This document shows, in pieces, positions 17,001-25,823 of a stretch of 64,000 nucleotides of DNA. Source of the DNA: Methylobacillus flagellatus_A. Its GTDB lineage: Bacteria; Pseudomonadota; Gammaproteobacteria; Burkholderiales; Methylophilaceae. The position numbers were made by a program, and so were the translations under genes. Positions within the stretch are counted from its first letter, which is position 1. Each line of letters begins with the position of its first letter. Location of the stretch: NCBI RefSeq assembly GCF_031344055.1, contig NZ_JADBEN010000001.1; one strand, written 5' to 3'. Under the pieces are notes generated by a model. That model saw only the letters and a list, made by a program, of their open reading frames with translations. It had not been told where the DNA came from and did no database searches.

Positions 17001-18545
17001 TCAATGGCGGGCTAGCCACCAGAACAGGATAGCCGTGCTTTGCAGCAGCACGAGCAAGATCAATGCCATGGTGATGAGGCGCAGCCAGCGGGTCTGGCGC
17101 TGGTGCTCCTCAAGCATGCGTTGCAGTTCGGCATTGGTGGGAGGAAGTTGCAGACCGCGCTCCAGCTGCTGGTGAATCAGGCGCGGCATTTGGGGAAGAA
17201 TTTTGCCCCAGTAGGGCAGCTCGGCTTTCAGGTTGTCCAGCGCGCTACGCCAGCCGACCTGCTCCGACATCCAGCGCTCCAAATAAGGGCGCGCGGTCTT
17301 CCAGAGGTCGAGATTGGGGTCGAGGTCGCGCCCCAGGCCCTCGACGTTGAGCAGGGTCTTCTGCAGCATGGCGAGCTGGGGCTGGATTTCGACGCCGAAG
17401 CGGCGTGAGGTCTGGAACAGGCGCAGCAACACCTTGCCGAACGAGATTTCCTTGAGCGGCTTGTCGAAAATGGGTTCGCACACGGCGCGGATCGCGGTCT
17501 CGAATTCGTCGAGCGGCGTATCCTTGGGCGCCCAGCCGGATTCGATATGCGCGCGCGCGACTTCGCGGTAGTCGCGGCGGAAGAATGCGAGGAAGTTGCG
17601 TGCCAGGTATTGCTTGTCCTCGTCGTTGAGGGTGCCCATGATGCCGAAATCCAATGCGACATAACGGCCGTCGTCCGCTACCTGCACATTGCCTGGGTGC
17701 ATGTCGGCATGGAAGAAGCCGTCGCGGAACACCTGGGTGAAGAAGATTTCCACGCCGTCGCGCGCAAGCTTGGGAATGTCGACGCCGATTTCGCGCAGGT
17801 AGGCCACCTGGCTGACCGGCGTGCCGTTCATGCGCTCCATCACCATTACTTGCTCGTGGCACCAGTCCCAATAAACTTCGGGAACCAGCAGCAGGCGCTT
17901 GTCGGCAAAGTTGCGGCCTAGCAGGCTGCAGTTGGCTGCTTCCAGCATGAGGTCGAGCTCGCTGTGGATATGGCGCGCGAATTCGGCCACCACTTCCCGC
18001 GGCTTCAGGCGCTTGCCGTCCGAGGAGAGCGTCTGCAGCAGCCATGCCGCGCCATCCAGCAGCTTGAGGTCCTTCTCTATGACCTTGCTGATGCCGGGCC
18101 GTAGGATCTTGACCGCCACCGGCCTGCCGTCGGGCAACTGGGCGAAATGCACCTGGGCCACCGAGGCGCTGGCGATCGGCTCGACGTCGAAGCTCTGGAA
18201 TACTTCCAGCACCGGCTTGCCGTAGGCTTGCCTGAGGATGGTTTCAACGTCATCGTAGCCAAAGGCCGGCACTCGGTCCTGCAGTTTCGCCAGCTCGTCG
18301 GCGAGGTCCAGCGGAATCAGGTCGCGCCGCGTGGAGAGCATCTGGCCGAACTTGACGAAGATGGGGCCCAGCGACTCGAGCGCCAGGCGCAGCCGTTCGC
18401 CGCGCGGGCGGGACGTGTCGCGCCAAAACAGGAGGATTTGCACCGGGCGTTGCAATGGGCGCAGGCTGGTGTGTCCGAGGACAAATTCGTCCAGGCCGAA
18501 GCGAAGCGTGACGAAGATGATGTTGAGCAGGCGCAACCAACGCAT
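17001..18545 (-). CDS. ubiB: Ubiquinone biosynthesis kinase-like protein UbiB
   Basis: UbiB is an ABC1/ADCK-family atypical kinase-like ATPase supporting the membrane-bound steps of ubiquinone synthesis. The 514-residue protein has the diagnostic KxGQ segment (VKFGQMLSTR near 68-77), the invariant Lys in PVAVKILRPG, DMHPGN and the metal-binding DFGIMG. Two hydrophobic segments end the protein. The ATG at 18545 fits the family N-terminus; the longer open frame overlaps ubiJ. It follows ubiJ by 11 bp. Confidence 0.96.
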   Translation of the reverse strand: MRWLRLLNIIFVTLRFGLDEFVLGHTSLRPLQRPVQILLFWRDTSRPRGERLRLALESLGPIFVKFGQMLSTRRDLIPLDLADELAKLQDRVPAFGYDDVETILRQAYGKPVLEVFQSFDVEPIASASVAQVHFAQLPDGRPVAVKILRPGISKVIEKDLKLLDGAAWLLQTLSSDGKRLKPREVVAEFARHIHSELDLMLEAANCSLLGRNFADKRLLLVPEVYWDWCHEQVMVMERMNGTPVSQVAYLREIGVDIPKLARDGVEIFFTQVFRDGFFHADMHPGNVQVADDGRYVALDFGIMGTLNDEDKQYLARNFLAFFRRDYREVARAHIESGWAPKDTPLDEFETAIRAVCEPIFDKPLKEISFGKVLLRLFQTSRRFGVEIQPQLAMLQKTLLNVEGLGRDLDPNLDLWKTARPYLERWMSEQVGWRSALDNLKAELPYWGKILPQMPRLIHQQLERGLQLPPTNAELQRMLEEHQRQTRWLRLITMALILLVLLQSTAILFWWLARH

Positions 18546-18556
18546 GGGAATTCTTT

Positions 18557-19144
18557 CTAGTGGTCCGCCTGCAGGCGGGATTTCAGCTTGTCGATGCGCT
18601 TTTGCAAACGCTCGGTGTCCTCGCGCAGCGTATCCACGTCGCGCACGAATTGTTCGATATGACGTTTCTTGGCAATCAGCGGTTGCTCCTCCTGCCAATA
18701 TTCCGCCAGCATGCCGGCCACATTCGCAGTCTGGCGTTTTGCCTGCGAAACGGCGGCACGGCCTAGCTTGACGGCTTCATGGGCCGGAATGTCGCCGATC
18801 ACCCGGCTCAAGTCCTCTTCATATTCCCATGAGATGCCTTGCAATACCTTTGCCAAAGCCGCAGCGAACTCGGTATCGCCCGAGAAGGACGCGGCAGCGC
18901 CGGCCGATTCGTCGCCGGCCAGGATACGCAGTGCCACGGAAGGCGGCACTGTGATGGTGGCGTCGGTATTGGCGGTTTCGCCCGCGATCGCCAGGCCGCC
19001 ATCCTCAAGCACGGCCAGCGTGGCGCTGAACGGGGGCAGGATCAAGCGGGCGTGCTTGCCGCCGAAGGGTTGTAACTGGCCGGCAGTCCAGCTGTTCTGG
19101 GCCAATAGGTGATTGAGCAGGCGGGTGAGGAGCGGCTTCAGCAT
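18557..19144 (-). CDS. ubiJ: Ubiquinone biosynthesis accessory factor UbiJ (SCP2 domain)
   Basis: UbiJ binds hydrophobic ubiquinone intermediates through an SCP2 lipid-binding fold and organises the soluble Ubi complex. The 195-residue protein has the SCP2 region in the first 130 residues and a C-terminal coiled coil (VDTLREDTERLQKRIDKL). The ATG at 19144 is used; upstream codons in the frame are poorly conserved in character. It sits between ubiE and ubiB, its usual position. Confidence 0.9.
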   Translation of the reverse strand: MLKPLLTRLLNHLLAQNSWTAGQLQPFGGKHARLILPPFSATLAVLEDGGLAIAGETANTDATITVPPSVALRILAGDESAGAAASFSGDTEFAAALAKVLQGISWEYEEDLSRVIGDIPAHEAVKLGRAAVSQAKRQTANVAGMLAEYWQEEQPLIAKKRHIEQFVRDVDTLREDTERLQKRIDKLKSRLQADH

Positions 19145-19178
19145 GGTGGTTCGGTTCCAGCGCGTTAAGCAAGGGCGG

Positions 19179-19919
19179 TCAGGTTTTCCAGCCTTTGTGC
19201 AGGGCGACCACGCCGGCTGCCAGGTTGTAATAGTCGACCTTGCCGAGGCCGGCATCCAGCATCATCTGCTTCAGGGTTTCCTGGTCGGGATGCATGCGGA
19301 TGGATTCGGCAAGGTAGCGATAGCTGTCCGCGTCCTTCGCAAATAGCTTGCCCATGATGGGCAGCAGCTTGAAGGAGTAGGCATTGTAGATCGGCGCCAA
19401 CGGCTTCCATACCTGGGAGAATTCCAGCACCAGCAGGCGGCCGCCTGGCTTGAGCACGCGCTGCATCTCGGCCAGCGCCTTGTCCTTGTGCGTCATGTTG
19501 CGCAGGCCGAACGCGACGATGACGCAGTCGAAATACTCCTCGGGGAACGGCAGCTGCTCAGCGTCGCATTGCAGCGCGGGAACAGCCTTGCCGTCGTCGA
19601 TCAGGCGGTCGCGTCCCACGGCCAGCATCGAGGCGTTGATGTCGGTGAGGATGACCTGGCCTGTCGGGCCGACCTTGTTGGAGAACAGGCGGGACAGGTC
19701 GCCGCTGCCGCCGGCCACATCCAACACGCGGTCGCCGGGCCTGACGCCGCTGACCTCGACGGTGAAGCGTTTCCATGCACGGTGCAGGCCCGCGGACATG
19801 ACGTCGTTCATGAGGTCGTATTTGCGTGCCACCGAGTGGAATACTTCACCGACCTTGCGGGCTTTCTCGCGTTCATCCACAGTCTGGAAGCCGAAGTGCG
19901 TCTTGGCGTTGTCGCTCAT
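19179..19919 (-). CDS. ubiE: Ubiquinone/menaquinone C-methyltransferase UbiE
   Basis: UbiE methylates 2-polyprenyl-6-methoxy-1,4-benzoquinol with SAM. The 246-residue protein has HFGFQTV near the N-terminus, the SAM-binding motif VLDVAGGSGDLS and the family signature around GLRNMTHKDKAL and RVLKPGGRLLVLEFS. It ends KGWKT. It lies 34 bp before ubiJ and follows the DUF971 gene by 15 bp in one operon. Confidence 0.97.
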   Translation of the reverse strand: MSDNAKTHFGFQTVDEREKARKVGEVFHSVARKYDLMNDVMSAGLHRAWKRFTVEVSGVRPGDRVLDVAGGSGDLSRLFSNKVGPTGQVILTDINASMLAVGRDRLIDDGKAVPALQCDAEQLPFPEEYFDCVIVAFGLRNMTHKDKALAEMQRVLKPGGRLLVLEFSQVWKPLAPIYNAYSFKLLPIMGKLFAKDADSYRYLAESIRMHPDQETLKQMMLDAGLGKVDYYNLAAGVVALHKGWKT

Positions 19920-19934
19920 GGTGTTTGCCTTAAA

Positions 19935-20309
19935 TCAATTGTCAGCGTCGCGGCTGGCGCCTGCGTCCGCGAGCCGGTCGAGGTATTGTTGCCACAGTGC
20001 GTCGTGCCGCTGCAGCAATTCATAAAGATAATCCCAGGAGTAAAGGCCGGTGTCGTGGCCATCGCTGAACACCAGCTTCACGGCGTAATGGCCCACCGGT
20101 TCTATGCCGGTGATGTTCACGTCCCGCTTGCCGGTTTGCAGCACCGGGTTGCCATGCCCTTGCACTTCTGCAGAAGGGGAATACACGCGCAGGAACTCGC
20201 ACGGCAACACGCCGCTGACGCCGTTGTCGAAGGTGATTTCCAATGCGCGCGAAACCTGGTGCAAGCGGATATCGGTGGGGCGTGGAATCTCTGGGCTCAA
20301 GCCGCTCAT
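19935..20309 (-). CDS. DUF971 protein
   Basis: The 124-residue protein has the DUF971 (gamma-butyrobetaine hydroxylase N-terminal-like) pattern. ITFDNG, LPCEFLRVYSPSAEVQGHG and YAVKLVFSDGHDTGLYSW are all recognisable. The domain carries Cys and His ligands in related proteins and may bind metal. It heads the ubiE-ubiJ-ubiB operon, the common order in betaproteobacteria. Its biochemical role is unknown. Confidence 0.9.
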   Translation of the reverse strand: MSGLSPEIPRPTDIRLHQVSRALEITFDNGVSGVLPCEFLRVYSPSAEVQGHGNPVLQTGKRDVNITGIEPVGHYAVKLVFSDGHDTGLYSWDYLYELLQRHDALWQQYLDRLADAGASRDADN

Positions 20310-20442
20310 CTGCCAAATGCCGGAATTTACTCAAAAGGCGATGATAGCAGAATGTATTCGCGCGCTTCAAAATACCGTCACGCTGGCGATGCATGATAGG
20401 TGGCGGCAAGGTTCAGAAAAGGGATTTAGGCGGCTGATTCAT

Positions 20443-20470
20443 TTGTGAATTTACATAAGCATGCTAGAGT
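20443..20470 (+). promoter_or_regulatory. Possible sigma-70 promoter of the GTPase operon
   Basis: TTGTGA (20443-20448) and TAGAGT (20465-20470) are spaced by 16 bp, about 30 bp before the GTPase start. This is a moderate match to -35/-10. Confidence 0.35.
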
Positions 20471-20501
20471 AGCGCTTAAATAATAAGCATCGGGGGGTGC
20501 T

Positions 20502-22463
20502 ATGGCTGACAACAAGCTTGAACGTCACTTTCAGGCATATTCCGAGTGGCGTAAAGCCTTGGTGGAAACAATCTGCGACTACCGCAACTGGTTGAACGAG
20601 CAAGAGCTCAACGATGCACAGATAGACTTACGGCTGCAGCAGTTGCTGGAGCGCCTGCGCGAAGACAAGCTCAATGTGGCGTTCGTGGCGGAGTTTTCCC
20701 GCGGCAAGTCCGAGCTGATCAACGCCATCTTCTTCTCGGCTTACGGCCAGCGATTGCTGCCCTCGAGCGCGGGCCGCACCACCATGTGCCCTACCGAACT
20801 GCTGTACGACCCTTCCAAGCCCACCTCCCTGCAGCTCCTCGCGGTGGAAACCCGCACCTCGGACGCCACCACTACCGAATACAAGCGCTATCCCGAGGAG
20901 TGGACCGTCCTGCCGTTCGACGTGAGCGACAGCGATAACATGGTGGAGGTGTTCAAGGAAGTCAGCCGCACCAAGCGAGTATCCGTGGAAGAGGCCGAGC
21001 GTTACGGCCTGTTCGACCCCAATAGCGCCGACGATGCCTTGGCGGTCAACGCGGACGGCACCGTGGACATTCCCTGCTGGCGCTATGCCGTCATCAACTT
21101 CCCGCATCCCCTGTTGGAGCAGGGATTGGTGATCCTCGATACGCCGGGGCTCAACGCCATCGGCACCGAGCCGGAACTGACCCTCAACATGCTGCCGAAT
21201 GCGCATGCCGTATTGTTTATCCTGTCGGCAGACACCGGCGTGACCAAGTCCGAGATCGATGTCTGGCGCCAGTACATCAGCGGCACGCGCTGGAAGCAGA
21301 AGGGCAGGCTGGCGGTGCTGAACAAGATCGACGGCCTGTGGGACGAGTTGCGCAACGAGACCGAAATCAGCCGCGAAATTGCCAAGCAGATCGCGTCCAG
21401 CGCGGAGCTGCTGGGGCTGGAGCAAGGCCAGATCTTCCCGATTTCGGCCCAGAAGGGTTTGCTGGCGAAGATTGCAGGGGACGACGCCCTGTTGGAGCGC
21501 AGCGGGCTATCCACCCTGGAAAGGGCGTTGTCCGAGGAGTTGATCCCCTCCAAGCGCGAGATCGTGCGCGACAATACCATCAGCGAAATCGACGACTTGG
21601 TGAAGAACTCCAACATCCTGCTCGATGCCCGCTTGTCCAGTCTCAATGAGCAATTGGACGAGCTGCGCGGCTTGCGCGGCAAGAATGAAGACGTCATTGA
21701 GCACATGATGAACAAGGTCAAGGTGGACAAGGAAATCTTCGAGAAGGGGCTGCAACGCTTCCAGGCCCTGCGCAGCGTGTTCTCGCAGCAAACCAACAAG
21801 CTGTTCACCTTGCTCGGCATGGAAGCCCTGCGCGTGCAGGTGACCAATACCCGCAGCACCATGGTCAACGCCAGTTTCACCAAGAGCATACGCAGCGCGA
21901 TGGACGGCTTCTTTGCCGACCTGCGCGACCGCCTGCTGAAATCCGAAGCGCAGATCGACGAAATCAAACGCATGATGGACGCCATGTATGAGAAATTCGC
22001 GCAGGACCACGGTTTGCGCAAGGCTGAGCCGCCAGCGTTCTCCACCCTGCGCTACCAGAAGGAGCTCGGCAAGCTGGAGCGCGCGTACCGCGAGCAGTTC
22101 AATACGACATTAAACATGCTGACGAACGAAAAGATGACATTGACGTCTAAGTTTTTCGAGACACTGGCCAGCCGCGTGATCCATGTATACGAAGTCGCCA
22201 ACCATGATGTCGAGAACTGGCTGAAGGCGGTGATCGCCCCGATGGAGTCCCAGGTGCGCGAGCACCAGCTGCAACTGCGCCGGCGCCTGGAAAGCATCAA
22301 GCGCATCTACAAGGCGACTGATACGTTGGAAGACCGCATCGGCGAACTGGAGGCTATCGAAAAAAACATCCTGGCACAGATGGCCGATCTCAAGATATTG
22401 CGCCAGCACATGCACAATGCGCTGATATTTGACAACAGGATAGTAGAGGAAGAAGCGGCATGA
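20502..22463 (+). CDS. Dynamin-family large GTPase
   Basis: The 653-residue protein has an N-terminal dynamin-type GTPase domain and a long helical C-terminal half. G1 is AEFSRGKS (63-70), with alanine where the first P-loop glycine is usual. G2 Thr lies in SAGRTTMCPTE, G3 is DTPG (213-216) and G4 is NKID (274-277). Predicted coiled coils lie around 380-420 and 590-640. Bacterial dynamin-like proteins remodel or protect membranes. It is coupled by ATGA overlap to ccoS and is followed by a 44-residue membrane peptide. The G1 change may be a subfamily trait; GTP hydrolysis is likely but unproved. Confidence 0.85.
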   Translation: MADNKLERHFQAYSEWRKALVETICDYRNWLNEQELNDAQIDLRLQQLLERLREDKLNVAFVAEFSRGKSELINAIFFSAYGQRLLPSSAGRTTMCPTELLYDPSKPTSLQLLAVETRTSDATTTEYKRYPEEWTVLPFDVSDSDNMVEVFKEVSRTKRVSVEEAERYGLFDPNSADDALAVNADGTVDIPCWRYAVINFPHPLLEQGLVILDTPGLNAIGTEPELTLNMLPNAHAVLFILSADTGVTKSEIDVWRQYISGTRWKQKGRLAVLNKIDGLWDELRNETEISREIAKQIASSAELLGLEQGQIFPISAQKGLLAKIAGDDALLERSGLSTLERALSEELIPSKREIVRDNTISEIDDLVKNSNILLDARLSSLNEQLDELRGLRGKNEDVIEHMMNKVKVDKEIFEKGLQRFQALRSVFSQQTNKLFTLLGMEALRVQVTNTRSTMVNASFTKSIRSAMDGFFADLRDRLLKSEAQIDEIKRMMDAMYEKFAQDHGLRKAEPPAFSTLRYQKELGKLERAYREQFNTTLNMLTNEKMTLTSKFFETLASRVIHVYEVANHDVENWLKAVIAPMESQVREHQLQLRRRLESIKRIYKATDTLEDRIGELEAIEKNILAQMADLKILRQHMHNALIFDNRIVEEEAA

Positions 22464-22666
22464 ATCTTACCAGCCTGCTGCTGCAACTTGGCCTGACATT
22501 CGTGTTCATCGGCTTTGCCGCAGTGGGGATTCTATGGGCGATCAAGAGCGGTCAGTATGACGACCTGGAAGGCCCTGCGCAGCGTATCCTGATGGACGAC
22601 GACGACCCCCTGATTCCATTTAACCACTTGAAGACTGGGGCTAATCAGAATAAAATCAAGAAATAA
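22460..22666 (+). CDS. ccoS: cbb3-type cytochrome oxidase assembly protein CcoS
   Basis: The 68-residue protein has one transmembrane helix (about 8-26) and the CcoS hallmark GQYDDLEGPAQRILMDDDD. CcoS (FixS) is needed for cofactor insertion into cbb3 oxidase in other bacteria. No ccoNOQP, ccoG or ccoI gene is in the window, so it stands alone beside a dynamin-like gene. Its start overlaps the GTPase stop (ATGA). Confidence 0.9.
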   Translation: MNLTSLLLQLGLTFVFIGFAAVGILWAIKSGQYDDLEGPAQRILMDDDDPLIPFNHLKTGANQNKIKK

Positions 22667-22683
22667 CTTGCTGGGGAATTTGA

Positions 22684-22818
22684 ATGGCTACTACCACCAA
22701 TAAAGCGGACGAAGGTTTCAGGTCCTATTTCACTTTCGAGAATCTGCCGCTCACTATCACGATCGCCCTCATCGCCGTTTCGTGGCTGAGCGCGTTGTCG
22801 GTAATACTGTTCGGTTAA
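22684..22818 (+). CDS. 44-residue single-helix membrane peptide
   Basis: The ATG at 22684 follows GGGGA by seven bases and opens a 44-codon frame ending TAA. The N-terminal half (MATTTNKADEGFRSYFTFEN) is polar. Residues 21-43 form one transmembrane helix, with a Trp near its middle. It lies 17 bp after ccoS and directly before a strong terminator, so it is the third gene of the operon. Small single-helix subunits accompany some terminal oxidases, but I recognise no family. Confidence 0.65.
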   Translation: MATTTNKADEGFRSYFTFENLPLTITIALIAVSWLSALSVILFG

Positions 22819-22830
22819 GAACGGATTCAA

Positions 22831-22862
22831 TAAAAAAGGCTGCAATTGCAGCCTTTTTTATT
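22831..22862. terminator. Bidirectional terminator between the GTPase operon and rpoH
   Basis: A palindrome with GGCTGC-AATT-GCAGCC core, flanked by A-run and T-run, serves both convergent units. It is 18 bp from the end of rpoH. Confidence 0.9.
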
Positions 22863-22879
22863 TGGGTGTCGCATTGAGG

Positions 22880-23737
22880 TTAGGCAGAAGCCAGGAAGCC
22901 CTTCATTTGCTTCATGGCTTTTTGCTCGATCTGGCGGATACGCTCGGCAGATACGCCAAACTCTTCGGCCAGGTCATGCAAGGTGGCGCTATTGCCTTCT
23001 TGCAGCCAGCGGGCTTCCACAATGCGGCGGCTACGATCGTCCAGCTTGGCCAGGGCGGTTGAAAGCCCTGTCGTATGCAGTTGCTCGACTTCCTGCTCTT
23101 CCAGGATTTCGGAAGGCTCGGCATGGGTCGCCTGCAGGTAGGAGATGGGGCTGAATACATCCTCGTTCTCATCGTCCGCATTGCCTTCAAGCGCAATCTC
23201 GTGCCCGGACATCCGGGCCTCCATCTCCAGCACCTCTTCAGGCTTCACGTTCAGCTCGCGCGCAATATGCGCCACTTCATCCGAATGCAGGCTGGCGGAT
23301 TGTCCTTTTTTCATGCTGCGCAGGTTGAAGAACAGCTTGCGCTGGGCCTTGGTCGTGGCTACTTTCACCAGGCGCCAGTTGCGCACGATGTATTCATGGA
23401 TCTCTGCCTTGATCCAATGCATGGCAAACGACACCAGGCGCACGCCGCGCTCCGGGTCGAAGCGGCGCACCGCCTTCATCAGGCCGATGTTGCCTTCCTG
23501 GATCAGGTCGGACTGCGGCAGGCCGTAGCCCGAATAGTTGCGGGCAATGCTTGCCACCAGGCGCAAGTGGGACACTACCAGGGTTTTGGCGGCCTCAAGG
23601 TCGTTTTCCTTTTGAAGGCGGGTTGCCAGCTTCAATTCCTCTTCGGCGCTGAGCACGGGAAAGCTCTTGATGGCACGCATGTACTGATCAAGGCTGTCGA
23701 AAGATGAAATTGCAGGTAATGTCATGCTGTTGGTCAT
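22880..23737 (-). CDS. rpoH: Heat-shock sigma factor sigma-32
   Basis: RpoH directs RNA polymerase to heat-shock promoters. The 285-residue protein carries the RpoH box QRKLFFNLR, the region 2 segments LIQEGNIGLMKAVRRFDPERG and the region 4 helix-turn-helix ending VSAERIRQIEQKAM. The ATG at 23737 has GGAGG eight bases upstream, so it is preferred over in-frame ATGs at 23755 and 23725. A CIRCE-type operator lies 29 bp upstream. Confidence 0.96.
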   Translation of the reverse strand: MTNSMTLPAISSFDSLDQYMRAIKSFPVLSAEEELKLATRLQKENDLEAAKTLVVSHLRLVASIARNYSGYGLPQSDLIQEGNIGLMKAVRRFDPERGVRLVSFAMHWIKAEIHEYIVRNWRLVKVATTKAQRKLFFNLRSMKKGQSASLHSDEVAHIARELNVKPEEVLEMEARMSGHEIALEGNADDENEDVFSPISYLQATHAEPSEILEEQEVEQLHTTGLSTALAKLDDRSRRIVEARWLQEGNSATLHDLAEEFGVSAERIRQIEQKAMKQMKGFLASA

Positions 23738-23765
23738 ATTTGAAACCTCCGTCATGGAAACGATT

Positions 23766-23792
23766 CTAGCACTCACTGTTTGAGAGTGCTAG
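23766..23792 (-). promoter_or_regulatory. CIRCE element (HrcA operator) upstream of rpoH
   Basis: The site is CTAGCACTC-N9-GAGTGCTAG, matching the CIRCE consensus TTAGCACTC-N9-GAGTGCTAA except at the outermost bases. It lies just before the rpoH leader, where HrcA binding would repress transcription. A TAGAAT -10-like box overlaps its promoter-proximal arm. hrcA itself is not in the window. Confidence 0.85.
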
Positions 23793-23899
23793 TGGTGAAA
23801 AGTTTCGCGTTGAGAGGGAAGAATATTCCATCGCCACATTTCCCCGGCTTGATGACAATTCTTCTCCCCAGCAGTGACTTGCTTCTTTCCTATGACGTC

Positions 23900-24514
23900 T
23901 TAGTTTGTTTTTAGTTTATACGGCATGAGGCGCTCGGCCTTGATGCGGTACCCGGCGAAGCCCATCGCGGTATTGCTGGCGATGGTCTCCATCAAGCCGC
24001 TGACGGAGACTGGGCCATATTGTTGCGCCGCCTGGTTCAATGTTTTCTGTTGGTCCTTGGGCAGGCTCTTGGGCAGGACGATATGGATCACCTGGTTGCT
24101 GGGCGGCGGGGGCACATGGATGCATGCGCCGAAGTAAGGCACCAGCAGGAATTCGCGCACCTGCGTCCCGTTCATGTCGAGCGGGACGACAAATCCCGGG
24201 ATCTGTACGCGCTGCTTGTCCAGCTTTTGCACGATAGGGGCGTCGTTCCAGGCGCTGCGCATCTGTTCCAGCGCTTCGATCGCGCGCGGGTCGGCGTCAT
24301 CCAACTTGTCCAGGTCCAGGCCCTTGAGCGATTTCATCGGATCCCAGTCCCCGGGCATCATGTCGTCCCAGTCCAGGGTCTTATAGGCCGGGTTCGCTTT
24401 CGATACCGCCTTGGCCTCGCCGATACGCTCGCCCACCTTGTAGTCGGCAGCTTGCGCCGGGGTTTGGCTGGCGATGGCGGCGATCATGCCCAGCATCCAA
24501 AAAGTTGCTTTCAT
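23900..24514 (-). CDS. DUF3299 periplasmic protein of the zinc island
   Basis: The 204-residue protein has a signal peptide (cleavage near AQAA, about residue 23) and a DUF3299 domain: IPGFVVPLD, then LVPYFGACIHVPPPPSNQ near 126-145. The Cys and His in GACIHVPPPP are candidate metal ligands. DUF3299 proteins often sit with metal ABC transporters. This one is the last gene of the unit with the FtsX-like permease, ABC ATPase and ZrgA-like protein. A role in zinc uptake is inferred from context. Confidence 0.8.
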   Translation of the reverse strand: MKATFWMLGMIAAIASQTPAQAADYKVGERIGEAKAVSKANPAYKTLDWDDMMPGDWDPMKSLKGLDLDKLDDADPRAIEALEQMRSAWNDAPIVQKLDKQRVQIPGFVVPLDMNGTQVREFLLVPYFGACIHVPPPPSNQVIHIVLPKSLPKDQQKTLNQAAQQYGPVSVSGLMETIASNTAMGFAGYRIKAERLMPYKLKTN

Positions 24515-24548
24515 CCTCTTACTCCGATTGATTGATCCTGCCGTACGG

Positions 24549-25823
24549 TTACAGCTTGGGCGTGAGGCCGTCGGCCAGCGAGAGCCTGTAGGCCATCCAG
24601 GCCGGGAACAGGCTCGTCAGCACGCCGACCAAGGCCACGGCGGCAAGCAGGCGAAATTCTTCCAGGCTGGGCCAGCTGGTTGTCATGCTGATGCCGAAAT
24701 GGGTTTGCATGGCTGGGGCTGCGCATAGAGTGGCAGCAGTCAAGGCGAGCAGGCCGGTCACGATGCTGACCAGGATGACGAATATCCCTTCATACATCAA
24801 CAGCAGCAGGATTTCCCTCGGCTGGGCTCCCACCGCCCGCAAGATGGCGAGCTCCCGGCGGCGCTCGTTCAAGCCGGCCATGATGACGGCGACCAAACCG
24901 CTCAGGCTCACCACGACCACGATGGCGGATACCGCCATCAGGCTTTTCTCCGCCACCCCGACCACTTGCCACAATTGTTCCAGCGCCAGGCCGGGCATGA
25001 CGGCGAGCAAAGGCTCGTCCTTGCTTTCATTCACCATCCGTTGCACGCGGAACACGGCGGCCCGGCTTTTCAGGCCGATCAGCACGGCGGTGACGTCCTT
25101 GGGCTGCAGGTCGAATTTCTGTACGTATTGCGGCGGAATCTGGAAGCCTGGGGCTCGCGCTCCCCCCACCCAATCCAGATGGATCGCACTGATGGCTTCC
25201 AGGCTGACATGGACGGTACGGTCGACCGGCGTGCCTGTGGGCTTGAGGATGCCGACGACGACAAATGGCTTGTCGCCGTGCTCCGCCAGGCTGTTTGTGC
25301 TGTTGCCCATGCCGTGGCTCAGGGTGATGCGGCTGCCCACCTCGTAACCGAGTTGCTTGGCGACATCGGCGCCCAGCACGGCGTCAAAGGTGGCATTGAA
25401 AGGCTTGCCCGAGGCAAACTTCAGGGCCAGGTGGTCGCCGTAACGGTAATGCCTGAAATAATCCTGATTGGTGCCCAGCACGGCGAAGCCGAGATGCGAA
25501 TCACCCAGCGAAATGGGTATGCTCCAGGCCACCATGGGATGCTGTTTCAGTTTCTCGTAGCTGGCCCAGCTGATGTTGTTGGTGGCCTCGCCGATGCGAA
25601 ACACCGAATACAGCATGAGCTGTACCGGGCTGGTACGCGCGCCCACCACCAGGTCGGTGCCGGACACGGACAGGCCAAACCCCTGGTGCGCCTGATCGCG
25701 CAGGCGCTCGACCCCGAGCAGCAGAGTAACGCTCAGGGCAATTGCCATCACGGTCATGCCCAGCGTCAGCTTGCGGTTCCAGGCGCTGTGCAGCGCCAGT
25801 TTCAGCAGGTATCGCATATTCAT
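24549..25823 (-). CDS. FtsX/MacB-type ABC transporter permease of the zinc island
   Basis: The 424-residue membrane protein has an N-terminal helix (about 18-36), a large periplasmic region and three C-terminal helices with the FtsX segment MAGLNERRRELAILRAVGA. The ATG at 25823 overlaps the ATPase stop (ATGA). The arrangement ATPase-permease beside a DUF2796 protein resembles the zrg zinc-uptake systems described in Vibrio. Whether the pair imports zinc or moves something else across the envelope is open, because MacB-type permeases usually do not import ions. Confidence 0.82.
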   Translation of the reverse strand: MNMRYLLKLALHSAWNRKLTLGMTVMAIALSVTLLLGVERLRDQAHQGFGLSVSGTDLVVGARTSPVQLMLYSVFRIGEATNNISWASYEKLKQHPMVAWSIPISLGDSHLGFAVLGTNQDYFRHYRYGDHLALKFASGKPFNATFDAVLGADVAKQLGYEVGSRITLSHGMGNSTNSLAEHGDKPFVVVGILKPTGTPVDRTVHVSLEAISAIHLDWVGGARAPGFQIPPQYVQKFDLQPKDVTAVLIGLKSRAAVFRVQRMVNESKDEPLLAVMPGLALEQLWQVVGVAEKSLMAVSAIVVVVSLSGLVAVIMAGLNERRRELAILRAVGAQPREILLLLMYEGIFVILVSIVTGLLALTAATLCAAPAMQTHFGISMTTSWPSLEEFRLLAAVALVGVLTSLFPAWMAYRLSLADGLTPKL

